A stretch of DNA of 64,000 bases from Dermanyssus gallinae (Eukaryota; Arthropoda; Arachnida; Mesostigmata; Dermanyssidae), in NCBI GenBank assembly GCA_003439945.1, contig QVRM01002448.1, positions 124,001 through 188,000 on the forward strand. Reading direction: 5' to 3'. Below, one piece after another: positions 25,026 to 37,000 of the stretch (positions within the stretch are counted from its first letter, which is position 1; each line of letters opens with the position of its first letter). Made by a program: the position numbers and the translations under genes. The notes beneath the pieces were generated by a model, which had not been told where the DNA came from, did not search any database, and saw only the letters and a program-made list of their open reading frames with translations.

Positions 25026-26079
25026 GCCCATAGCCCACAGCAGCACAACTGAGTCGGACCTTAAATGCGTACATGCTTAAACAAGCCGAAGCCTAAATAC
25101 AAAAAGGACGACGATAACAGCAGCGAAAGTCGACAAAACACGCATTAGCCAGTACGAAACTGGAGGGAGTCCACGTGCGCATAAACCTTCGGATGGATTG
25201 TCATTGATTGAAGAAAATTAAGATAGCAAGATAGGACACACAATTACATGGAGGAACAACGACTATGGCTTATAGCTCAGCAGGATAAATAAATCCTGGA
25301 TGCTCCTGCTTAAGACTATACCAGCAACAAAGTAGCACACGCGGTCCAGATCGTTCATAAACACCTAAAAACAAATCTAGATGTTTTAACAAGGATGAGG
25401 AGAGTCCGTGCCCCACTGAAAAATCACCCTGACCAGCATTTTATACCTAGTTCTTACATCAGTAAACGCGTCACAAATACACAATATATGATTGCCTCCA
25501 ACTAAGCAAAAAAAAAAGAACTGACAAGCGGGAAAAAAATTAAAACCCAATATATAAGTGAAAATCTACCTACTATTTACGCCACTGATCTGTAATAAAA
25601 CCGAAAAGTCCGTCTCCAACCCCTACTGATGCGTAATATTATTAAGGAATCACCCTGAGCAGCACTTAATGCAAAGTTCGTAAACCTTTAGTCGAGTCAC
25701 GGCCACAGATAAGAATAAGACAGAACTTACCGAAGGAGTCTCACAGATTTCTTTCGGTGTCATCAACCGATTATGTGAAAGTACGCAATCAAAGCCAAGA
25801 AATTATATGTCTGTAGTGTTTCCTAGATGAAACAGCAAGTTGGTGCACAGAGAATAGGCTAGAAAGCATCATAGCTAAAACGAAGATCAGTGTTTACCCG
25901 AAAAGGGGCTTATGCCACAGTAGACCACTGTATTAAAATCCATGGCACATAATTGAAGATCACTAGCTATTTACTTCACTTATATCTGTGTCACTCGTGG
26001 GGGCAAACTTTTTTGAAATGTCTAATTGAATACAGATCAAATATATTTTTTACAAGTAGATTTGTGATTTAGATTTAAA

Positions 26080-26530
26080 AGTAGTTTCCATAGAAATCTA
26101 TACAGTTCTCAAGGGGATGGATCCGTGCACCAAGGCACACCTCTAATCGCGTTTTGCGAGCTCCACCTCGACGGCTTGAAGCTCAACTCGCATGAATCGC
26201 CTTCCTCTCAAATACCTTGCATTTTCGGAATGGTGAAGGTGTCGCACGATTTAAGTCAGGTGAATACGCTGCGTGTTTCACCAGCTTGACTCCTGAGGCG
26301 ATAAAAGCGTCAGTGTCTCAGCCCTACAGGCTGGCACGTTGTGATGATGGAAGAACCATTGTCTAAAGACGATTTAGACTTTTTCCTGGTGGGTGCCTTG
26401 GAAATTTTTGATGGGCCTTCTGTAGCATATCAATTGCTCGTCACTATTCAACCCCCTTCCAAATTAACCGTCTTCAAAAATCGATTTTTAACAGAAATGA
26501 TCGAGCCTGCACACCCGCGCCATCTTTAAT
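26080..26530 (-). mobile_element. Probable mariner-like transposase remnant
   Basis: On the minus strand a FFHHHNVPAC-like stretch (a decayed HHDNAPAH motif) at about 26350 is followed by fragments that resemble the C-terminal half of mariner transposases, ending near CIDFYGNYF (usual form CI...GDYFEGD) at about 26090. Stops interrupt it repeatedly. The assignment rests on weak motif order. Confidence 0.35.
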
Positions 26531-28780
26531 AAAAAGTAAATTGCAAGCGTCCAGCTTGAATTTTTTACATTTGTACTAATTTTTCACTACCCTAAACACA
26601 TTCATCTGGGATAAGGGTTCATCCGTATTTGTCAATCCAAGCGCTTTAAAGCATTCTAATACCGGTAAGTATCGCTGGAGGTTTCACTGTGTGCCACCGA
26701 TATGGTTCTGTTCGCAATTTTCTCACCCCTCATTGTATGTAGGAGAATCGACTTAAATTTCCTACTTAAACATCAACAAATATGATGCAGTCCGCCAGGG
26801 AGTTGGATCTTAACGCGCGAAAAATACTATAACATTCTTAGATTCCCACGTACTGGACAAAACACAGGTAGCCATCATGCTTCTAGGCAAACTTCGTGAT
26901 TTCGACTTGAAAATAGTGTTAAATATATTCAGGCTATAAGTTTATATATTTAATCACTGTTTGTGCGTACGTAGGCCTATCTGCGATGCCGATTATTATT
27001 ACTGCAAAGACGACTTCGTTTTAGTAAGGGTTCCGCAATAAGATAGAGTTAGTTGTGTCGTGGTCAAGTATTAGCTAAAGCAGTTAAGAATGTTGCCTAA
27101 GGTGTAGGGGGTATACATTTGCAGAGAAATATACATATTTACAGACGGGTAATTAATGGTGCCGTCTATATCTAACGTGAGAGGCACGAATGGCGCGCAT
27201 CGAACGGTTTTGAACAGAAACAAGCCCAAGCAAACCTTGTCACTTTTTCTTGAAATAAATTACTCTGTATTCTCTCTAAGGTAACGCGGAAGAGAGTCTC
27301 TCTTGTTCGAGTCTGCCGTCATTGTTTTCCTCGAACAGCAAACACTAGCATATTTGGCTCAAGCGGCATTGAACATCTACAAAACTCAATAGAGCTAGAC
27401 ACCTACGTACCTAAATATTGCATCTTACATGCTGCATACAAACATTCAACCGCTGTGTCCACCACGACCGTGAACTTCTCTAGGTAACCCTTTGCGTCAA
27501 AAGCTTGATTGGAAAAGCCTCACATTCGCACCGTAAATGTGAATTCGGCATCTCAATAGCGATTCTGCAGCAGCAGCAGCAGCAGCAGTACCGGCACTTC
27601 TACGTGCTATTCGAGGCCGGACTGTCCAAAATGCAGGTGTAGATATGTAAGATACAGATAATTATTTGTTTAAGACAATGGCAGATTGGTCTATTGCAAT
27701 TTTTAAGCCCTGCTGCATTAAAGATCTTCTTGTTTTGGGGGGTTGGTAGTAATTTCAACAACACTTTTGTTTCGAACTGCCAACGATCCTATACGTGTCT
27801 GCTTGTGTGCCGCAAATTTTGCCATGTTCGACAAATATTACGCAGCTGCCCAATGTCAACAAATGATCTACTGCGTTGTACAGTGTAACTATTTTAAAGT
27901 AGCACCAGATTATGTGGCTAAATAATAATGTTTACAGAGTGTGGTATCGCTCAAAGCATCTGCAAAAAAACATAAGTTAAGTCTCGATGCCTTACGAGCA
28001 TTATCTATCATAACCTGTAATTTTGAAGAAGCGTACTGAAATGCGAATATTTTTATTCGACAAAAGGAGAAGTGCACAGCTACTGCAAATCTACTGCACC
28101 TTCTTTGCACAGAATATACAAGTAGTGAGTCTGCACGCAGTAACTACCCAGCTTTGCAGTTACAAATGATTAATGATTCATCGACTCGGGTCTAACGTGT
28201 AGCTCTGAAAAACAGTGCCGCATGACTGGGGATGAGTCAACTATACGTCAGTAAATAGGATCAGTGTACACATCAGTTGAACATGATCTGATTTCGCAGC
28301 CGACTTTCGCGTACGTAACTTGTTGGAGTCGTCAATGAAACAGTACCCGAAACAGTAGAACAGCTATACTTCGCAATTACAAGTGTCTGAATCGATAGTC
28401 GATTATCCACCGACAACACAATTGACCGTCGTCAGGAGCGACCTGCATCGAGTACCACCACCTCGCGCTACCTATCGTTAGCAAAACGCTTCTCCATACT
28501 CATTAGTGGTTGTTGTTGTTGTTGTTTTTTAATAAAGTACCATATACAGATAGTTTGCTGTTTCGACAGGTACATCACTCGCCTTTGTCTCGTCGTGCAT
28601 GTGTGTATCCGTGTGTTCTAGGCGAATGCTGTAGGCGATAGATAGATATATATATACAGGGCAACAACAAGGGACAACAATGCCCAGGCTGAAGGTGTTG
28701 ACTTGCCACTCTGTCTGTATGTCTCTCTTTCTGTCTGTCTGTCTGTCTGTCGGTGTGTGTGTGCGTCCGGCGAGAGCACC
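26531..28780. other. Intergenic, nothing recognised
   Basis: AT-rich DNA with a short CAG array at 27570-27589 and TGTC-rich repeats around 28725-28755. No exon recognised. Confidence 0.4.
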
Positions 28781-28786
28781 TTATTA

Positions 28787-29539
28787 CTAGAAAGATCCTC
28801 CACGACCTCCGCCCCGGCCGCCGAAGCCGCCTCCACCACCACCCCGGCCGCCAAAGCCGCCTCCACCACCACCCCGTCCGCCAAAGCCCCCGCCTCCGCG
28901 TCCGCCAAAGCCACGGCTTCCCCCACGACCGCCGCGATCACCGAATCCGCCCCGGCCGCCACGATGATCACCGAATCCGCCACGACCCCCACGGAATCCA
29001 CCGCGGCCTCCGCGGTCCCCGAATCCTCGGCCGCCACCCCGGCCGCCTCGGCCACCACCTCGACCACCGCCACGCTGCTGGGGCGCGCCGGGCAGGAATC
29101 TCTCGAGAGGCAGTAGCTTGGCCGGATCGATGAAGAAGTTCTCCTTGTCCTTAAACGAGTTGGCCTTGACGGTGTCGTCGAGCTTGACCGACACCCAGTA
29201 GTCTCGCACGTTGCCGAGAATCTCGTCGATGATGCCAACCTTCTCCTTGTTCTCGAGGTAGACGGGAGCGTTGAAGTATGGCACCTTGTCCTGCATCGTC
29301 ACCTTGATGACGATGTCCTTCTGGGCGGGGTTGTGGTAGTAGCCGAGCGGTACCACCTCCTCGGGCGGGCCCATGTCCTGGTAGAAGCTGTTCCCGCGGC
29401 CGAAGCCGCCTCCACCACCGCGGCCACCACCGCCGCCGCGACCTCCGCGACCCCCACCGAAGCCTCCACCGCCCCCGCGGCCACCCCCACCGAAACCACC
29501 ACCGCGGCCCCCTCGACCACCGCCGCCGCGAAACGACAT
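28787..29539 (-). CDS. GAR1: H/ACA snoRNP subunit GAR1
   Basis: A single coding exon of 250 residues with the textbook GAR1 layout. Residues 1 to about 50 are an RGG-rich tail. Residues about 54-150 are the conserved core ([11 protein letters not shown], then [20 protein letters not shown] and [15 protein letters not shown]). The C-terminal 100 residues are RGG repeats. GAR1 joins dyskerin, NHP2 and NOP10 on H/ACA RNAs to guide rRNA pseudouridylation in the nucleolus. The start was set at MSFRGG because the upstream in-frame Met and Leu run is unlike the family. A possible splice acceptor (aactttcag) 11 bases before the ATG would allow a 5' UTR intron. The RGG coding makes a strong local GC island in AT-rich surroundings. 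Confidence 0.96.
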   Translation of the reverse strand: MSFRGGGGRGGRGGGFGGGGRGGGGGFGGGRGGRGGGGGRGGGGGFGRGNSFYQDMGPPEEVVPLGYYHNPAQKDIVIKVTMQDKVPYFNAPVYLENKEKVGIIDEILGNVRDYWVSVKLDDTVKANSFKDKENFFIDPAKLLPLERFLPGAPQQRGGGRGGGRGGRGGGRGFGDRGGRGGFRGGRGGFGDHRGGRGGFGDRGGRGGSRGFGGRGGGGFGGRGGGGGGFGGRGGGGGGFGGRGGGRGGSF

Positions 29540-29872
29540 GGTGTCACTTCTGAAAGTTGTCAAATAAACACAGCGGCGTGAGATAAGGCAGCGGCGTGAT
29601 GATGGCCACCACAGATAAACTGAGCTGAACATCACCAGCAACAAAAGCAACAGTAGCAAGTAGCTATGTTGTACTTACTCGGTCTATATTCGGTAGGTTC
29701 GAATATTTACAGAACATGACACGAACCACCTCACAACACGCTTCTAGACGCAAGAGTTGTAATTGTAGGTTGTTATATATAATATCAGATACACAGCAGT
29801 TGAGGCATGTACAATTTGCTGATGCGCAACCGTTTGCAATCAACTGAAGGGCCACATAATAATAATAATATA

Positions 29873-29948
<76 letters not shown>

Positions 29949-31018
29949 CTATATTACGTGATTATAATTATTACACTAGTAAACAGAGTTCTAAAAGCTA
30001 AGCAAGCGTCAAGTCATAACGGATAATGCATCTTAGTGTCAACACAAAATAATAATATGGAGAGGAATTCCTTACACTGCCAAATCATACGGACCACCTA
30101 AACGAAGGCAGTCTCATAGGAACAATAAAAAAAGCATGACGTTTTCATTCGACTTAAGCTTCTTGGTAGCGTTTTGCCGTGCCGCCAAGGTTCCAGTGAT
30201 CAACAAACAAGCTTAGTAATTGCAACACAACAGAAAACACGTGTGTTGTGTCTAGCTCATATTGGTCGAGCACAGCCTTAATAGATACGGATAGCGATAC
30301 GACAAACTAATCTGTGAAAACCGCACAGACGTGCCGTCAACATGTGAACTTAGCTTAAGCTTAGTGTAGCGTACCGCGCTGAGTAAACGTTTCGGCCGAG
30401 TGCCGAATCTTGTTGATTTGCTAATTCACTATCAATTCACCTCCTCGGTCGGTCGGTTGGCTGGTTGGTTGGTTACCTTAATTCGAGAGATCGCCGTTAA
30501 AGCAGTCGTCGCACCCACGTCCGTCCGGTACACAGCGTATTCCGGTGGCGCCGCAGACTCGCGCTGTTTATCGAGACAACAGCCTGCTGCTGCTGCTGCT
30601 GCTTGCTTGGCTACCACGTGCTCGAGCATCAAACACAAACCTCCACTACCACCACCACCATCAACAACACTGCACCGGCCGCCGACAACATCGACCGCCT
30701 TCGAAACGAGTGTAAGCGCCGGTGTTTAGCCGGCATCGGCATGCAGCAAATGATCTACAGACACACGGACGCGTTGGTGTCTCTGTCTGGGAGGATTTGA
30801 TGGTATGTTGATGGCGTGTTGATTGATGATGATTGACCGTCCACGCATCCCGGCGAAACACCGATAGCGCCAGCCGTCCGCTAGCTACTACGGATTGGGC
30901 GAGAGGTTGGCTTGATGGAGTTGGAGCGAGCGAACTAGATGAATAATAATAAATAAATAAATGGATAGATACATACATAGATAGTTAGCCGGGAGATACC
31001 GGGCAGCGGCGGACGTGC

Positions 31019-31051
<33 letters not shown>

Positions 31052-33913
31052 GTAATATAGCAGTGGCCGTTTCTACCAATTGCCGCCTACTTGAAATGAA
31101 TTAAGTTACAGCTAATCATCTAAGGGAAAGAATGTCTAAGCCCTGCTAGTTCGTGCCGCTATTAGTGGCTAATAGTAGTTAGTAGTGGTGATAGCGATGC
31201 TGGCGGTGATTTGTGATGTTAGTCACGTGGGCCCTAGCCTAGTCTATGAAATATCTAGTTGATTGTACGAAAGTGACAAGAACGTAGTAGGTGGTCGAAT
31301 CATACATTTCGCCCGCTCCCTTGCTTGTCTGCCCAGCTACTGTCAATCTTGATGACTCTTTCTTGTTATCTTGTGTTGTTATTGTCATCATCATCATCAT
31401 CGACAGCAAGACTAACAACAGAACCGAAGTGGAAATGGTGTTGACGCAGCCGCCGTCCCAGTAGGGGAGAGCCGTAAACGAATGAGCCAGCTAGGAGAAT
31501 AAACGAGACAACAAAAAATTGGCCAGACCACCACCGCCTCTGGGCTGACTGAACTGGCTCACTCAGAGAGCTGACAGGTAGAAAAAAGAGACGTTGTGCC
31601 AGAGAAGAGTTGTTGCCGTTGTTGCTGTCATTGTTGTTGTCGCTGTTGTTGTTGCTGTCATTGTTGTTGCTGCTGCTGGTGCTGAGTTTCTAATTATTTA
31701 TTGTACGAAGACATCAACTTGGACGATTTTACCGCGGTCTTGTTTGGACGACGACGACCACAACAACCACGAAACTCTACCGGCTCCGGCAGCGACAGAA
31801 GAACATTCCACTTCAGTAGCCAATTGTCAAGTGTCGACAATGAATTCGACGCGGCCACCGGCCACTCACCAATGGGTCCTATTTGATTAGCACATGACAA
31901 CAACACTAGTGAGTTTCATCTTCTTCTGTCTCTTGGTAGTAGTAGTAGTAGTAGTAGTAGTAGTTGTTGTTGTTATGATTGTAGTTGAAGTATACGTGGT
32001 AGTGGCAGGGATAGTATTAATAGTAGTGTCATGATAGTCATAGTAAAATCAGCGTTTAGTCTTGTACATGTTGTGGTGGTTGTTGTCGAATGAGAAAGAG
32101 TAGCCCAGTTCGAGCTGGCAGAGACACAGCCGCTGCAAAGACACTACTAGACCGCGATCAGCTGTTCGTTAGATCGTTCCTTTATTTGTTCTTTGCTGCT
32201 GTTGGTGTGTTATGTTCTGTTTCTTTCTTTTCTTTTTGCTCGTTATTGGTGCTGCTGCATGCCAACTGCAGCGAGTTTGGACGCTATGGTAGTTAGGTTA
32301 ATAGATGTCCTCATGTTCTTAACGTGTGTTTGCTGCGTTAGTGGCTGGTAGTAGTAGTTTGATCTGAAGAAGTCGGAACAAACGGCGGCCCCCTGAACAT
32401 CAGTGGCTCCAGGTGCGGGATCAGCTGCTGGTGATGATGGTAGTGTACTGCTGATGCTGCCACAAGAGCAATTTCTACTGCGACCAAATAGGTAGGTAGA
32501 TCTTCTTCAGGCTAGAATTCGATACGGTCTTATAGCAACAATGAGTCAACACACCTAGGTGTCGTCACATCTCTCGTGTACACAATATTGTCGAATATGT
32601 GCCCTATTAAATGTGTGCCGGCTCCGCATGCCTCATGCTGATGACAGCTCGATATATCGAGTGATAAATAGTCTCTTGTCGTCTCCCTGCTCTTCCTCTT
32701 CTCTGCAGGTTTCTCCACAAGGCAGCTGCAGTTTATGCGCGGCGCTCTTGGTACTTCGCTTACTAGAAAAAAATCCAAAAAGTAATTAAATGTGAAATCA
32801 TTGATGTGCGATTCAATCAAAAACCTCTACTACCTAGCAACAGCAGTACCGATAGTAGTAGTAGTCGTATGGAAATATATATCTCGAAGTCGTCGTATGG
32901 ATACGCTACGCTTCTTAAAAGAGAGCCGAAATCGGCAATGCCCTTCAACTGTTTCCGAGTTCTGTTAAGAAGTAGAAGTGTACAAGTAGAAGAGTGTCTA
33001 TTCTCTTGATGCAGGAATGCATGAAACTACGAATAGTGCTCCAGTGAGTGTCTCTCTGTCTCGCCATACTACTTACTACCTGAGTGCGGTGCATGTCGTT
33101 GGTCGTGAGAAACGTCAAGACAAAGCGCCCATAAAATAGCTAACAATGAACAGTTGATAAACTGTTATTCGTTGTTGTTGAACGTCATTAGCTGTAAGTT
33201 AGCGTAGCTAAGTGGTGTTGTAACTAATTGCCCGATTTCAACGAACGAAAAACATCGCGCACATATTCCTTGCAGCATTTTGTGTAGCATCACACGTTTT
33301 GTACGCTCAGTATTTGTTTTATGAAAACAGGAGTTAATGCTCATTTAGTCATGGTGACGGTTTGATAAATACAAACCACACTGTTATAATTGCGTTACCA
33401 GTACATAATTATTATTAGTTATTGAAGAGATTGTTTGTATTTACATACTTTTTTAAATAGAGGTTAACTGTCTAAGATGCGTGATGCACACCGGGCGTCG
33501 TTGTTAAATATAAACACATAGACAAGACGAGAATGAACACTGATGACGGCCAAGGAAATTGTAAGACGGGATGTGCGGCCTTGTCAGGAAGAAACCAGTT
33601 AGAATAAACCGGACCGAGAGAGCTTGGGTGAAAGCCAGATGATGTGCGTTTAGGTTCTATATCGCTCCAGAACTTTAATAACTTATAATATGGATGTTTG
33701 TCAATGGCCATATCATTGGTATGGAAATAATATGTTGAGGACTAGCCTAGGACGATGCGTAGTGCACTTTGTGGAACCTGCAAATATGAACGAAATAAAG
33801 CCCGAAACCTTGCTTAGATGTGAGCTGTCTCTGATTTTAAGCTAAGTACGAGTACCTAGCCATCAGACCGCCGAGAGAGCACCGAATAAACGCAATAACT
33901 ACCAAACCTAATG

Positions 33914-33977
<64 letters not shown>

Positions 33978-34038
33978 ATATATCTATATTTGTTGCTTCA
34001 CGTGCAATAAGTATGCGCGCCATTATCTGCTTGTTCAG
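29540..34038. other. Divergent spacer between GAR1 and NPRL3, rich in triplet repeats
   Basis: Should contain the promoters and 5' UTRs of GAR1 (leftward) and NPRL3 (rightward). It holds (TA)n at 29864-29945 and 33914-33973, (TGC)n near 30587-30603, (TTA)n at 31020-31050, and (GTA)n then (GTT)n near 31936-31972. A 61-codon frame at 31701-31886 (+) (YEDINLDDFTAVLFGRRR) looks protein-like but has no partner exons or recognised family. Poly-Ala and poly-Val frames come from the triplet repeats. Confidence 0.5.
33914..33973. repeat. (TA)n microsatellite upstream of NPRL3
   Basis: About 30 TA units ending some 65 bp before the NPRL3 start codon. Confidence 0.95.
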
Positions 34039-37000
34039 ATGGATGATCTGTCTCCGCTGGGAGTATTCCTTGTCCGCCGCGATGCGAACGGCTCCCGACT
34101 TCTGTTCAAGTATCCCTACCAACCTGCCAAAGACCCACGTTCAGATGGTACGTACATTCTCATCTTGCAACGTGACTGTCTTCAATAACGACAGCAGAAC
34201 TCATGACAACAATTGATAAAGATACTTATTGAAACGCAGACGCCATTTTTGACATAGTGCTTATGTTAAGAAGAATAGCCATATTTTTTACAGGATTTTC
34301 TATTTGATCTACTATTTACAATTAGAACCAGCCACAATTAAGCACCGTGACGAATGCACGGTCCGACTAATGCGTATTTTGTTGTGGAAATGTGGAAATA
34401 ATAAATATTATTATAGCTAACGTTTTGGACTCTACGGAAAGGCTAGACTAACGGGCACTATACGATCGTCGGGCATCTTTAAATTTCAGCCGCGCCGAGG
34501 AACCCGTACGCAATTGAAGACAATGGGGAAAATTTATTTCATTCGCCGTCTGCATCTACTGGCGATGTCGTCGATGGTAACTATGTGAAGTGAGTTTGAA
34601 TCTGCTATATATATATAGAGAGAGAGAAAGAGGGGGAGGGAGAGAGAGAACTTAGTTGCAACGGTTTAGGCGCCTGTATTGCATTGACAGTATTGCATCC
34701 GAATGAAAAACGTCTACACCTTGGTGTGCTGTTCACGTCATAAAATCAATCAATCACTTACGTGCGTTACAGGATCTCCGACGAGCAGATATCGAATCTG
34801 TTCGCATGCCCACAAGGGCTGTGCAATGAAAAGTTTGAGCTCAAAGTCAACAATGTACGATTCGTTGGTCATCCGATTATGGTGCAACAGACCGACGGCA
34901 GCGTCGGCAGGCACAGTCAGGCAGGCGCCGGTGCAGCGGGTCGACAGCAGGGAGCGACGGCGAGCGACGCGGTTCCGGCTTCTGTTGGAGGTGGGGTCCG
35001 TCATGGACCTACCGATGTTCAGGACCCGCCAACGCAGATGCTAAACGTCGTGTTTGCGCTCAAAGCCCAGGCCAGCCACGAGATCGTACAGCAATACCAT
35101 GAGCTAAGCAAGAAGATTGCTACGTCCATTTGCAAGTGGGTTGCCCCGCATTTAATTGTATATATACATATATACACACACATGCGTACAGTCACCCACA
35201 CCCATATACATATATATATATATATATATATACATACATACAATCGATATATTTGCAACAAACATGGAAGAAACCTCCGTGACGTATCACGGCGTGCTGT
35301 CGCAACTGACAGCTTTCGGAGCCAAATTGCACCTTCCGGTTGGATTCAGTGCGCGGCTGCCGGCGGAATCTCTAGTTCAGCAGAGATCAAAATGGTCGAA
35401 GTCGCTAGACATTGATCGCCTTGTTCTATGTTCCCGAGAAATGTTGCCGCCTCCAAAAGAGCTTTCGGTGGATGAGTACGCCAGTCGAATTGTTTTAGTC
35501 ATACGACGAAGCGTCTGCGAAAAACGATACAGACGCAGCGTCCTTTGGATGAACACAGAGCCGCGTAAGTTGAAGCATTATGTTGTTCAAGCTTATATTC
35601 TGTCCCGATTACAAGACATTATGTTGCCGTTATATCGATGGCTCAACAGGGCGTACCAACAGATGATCAGGTCAGCCAAAAGGGACTATTATCTGGATGA
35701 AGAAAGCCGTCTCTTTCTGGAAAGCATGAGACGACCGTAAAAATGGATTCGAAGCGAATCCCGGACCGTCGTTTGCCCTATTCCATCTAAGGAGTTAAGA
35801 GCGTACTTTGGGCAGATGTACGCAGCCGATTATACCCAGCACTAAGCGGCACAAGTTTATCAAGGTGTTGCTCTATGCCGACTATTTGGTTCTGTTTTCC
35901 AGAAGCCGTTTTTACACTCAGCAGGCGCTCGCAACTATGTAAAAGTATGTGAATGCTAATGGCCTGGTTATAAATGTGAGTAAAACGAAGGCTATTAAAT
36001 TCAGGGGAGGCGGAAGACTGGCTAGCGATGATGGGCTTCATTTTCAAGGAAACCCTGTCAAGTGTGTAAAACATTTCGCCTACCTCGGCGTCGAATTAAC
36101 AACCATCGGGTTGTGTTTTACGCTATATGTCAAGGAAAGAATCCGTAAGGGTCTTATGACATTTCACAGTATTTAAATACCAGTGCGACTGTCGTTACAA
36201 GCACCCTTGCAGCTATTTGATATAAAAATAGGCCCCACAGCTGGGTATGGGATATAAGTAATATGGCCGTACCTCATGCCAGCGAACCTTGCTGATCTCG
36301 ATAGACTTAATGCTGCATTCCTCAAACGTACCTTGTGTGTCCACAGGGCAAGCCGCAACCGACTTGTCTACCAGGAGGCTGGAACACTAGAGACTTTCAT
36401 AGAAACTTTGCAGCGAAACTTTAACCTGCCTCACACTGAGGAATTTAGGAAGCACATTCAGAATTAGCTTAGAAGCGCCATTTATGAGCACACAGGCCAA
36501 AATTTGCGACAATATATATTGGTGGTGGCGTTTATTGGTTGGGTTTGGTTCAGCAGCAAATGAACACCCGTGGGGTATCCGAATTGAACCATGAGACATT
36601 TTCGGGCTGCTTTCGCATTGCTTTGCTTTGTCGGCCTGAACTGTTTGCAAACAGCTTTTGGGCCCTCCATCACGACAACGCACCGGCGCACATTACTGAT
36701 TTCGAATTATTTAAAAAAATATCGATTTATATGTTTTTGCAACCTCCCTATTCGCCGGACCTCAGTGTGCTTTTCCTGTTCCCGCGGATAAAAACGGGCG
36801 CACGAGAGCTATTTTGAAAGGAACAAAATACTTTGAAAGATATATATATATATATATATATATTTTATAAATTTGTATCGGAACTTTTCGATCCACCTTG
36901 GTACATATGTGCGTTGATTCTGTACTCGGTGTGCTTTAAAAGGTTAAGTAATGACCTAATATAATATGAAGCTAGCACATTTAACAACAACATCAATATT

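Larger units (their letters stand above)
21720..25920 (+). pseudogene. Degenerate tandem copy of the APEX locus, exon 2 lost
   Basis: Exon 1 homology lies at about 22340-23415 and ends in the same donor (aagaaaggtaa). Exon 3 homology starts after the same acceptor (tctgtag, then atcctacctgtgcaag) at 23616 and runs to about 23950. Only about 200 bp separate them where the parent has 2.5 kb, and exon 2, which carries three catalytic residues, is absent. In exon 3 an extra base shifts the frame before the GDLN block, and the codons for Gly-Asp there have become Ser-Ala codons, losing a metal/catalytic Asp. The middle of exon 3 is diverged beyond recognition. The parental ATG is lost. A transposase HTH fragment interrupts exon 1. 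No AP endonuclease activity can be expected. Confidence 0.85.

Noticed and set aside
28618..29238. Ala/Val-rich frames on both strands over GAR1
   Set aside because: RGG codons give long open frames in all readings. Only the 28787-29539 minus frame carries the conserved GAR1 core.
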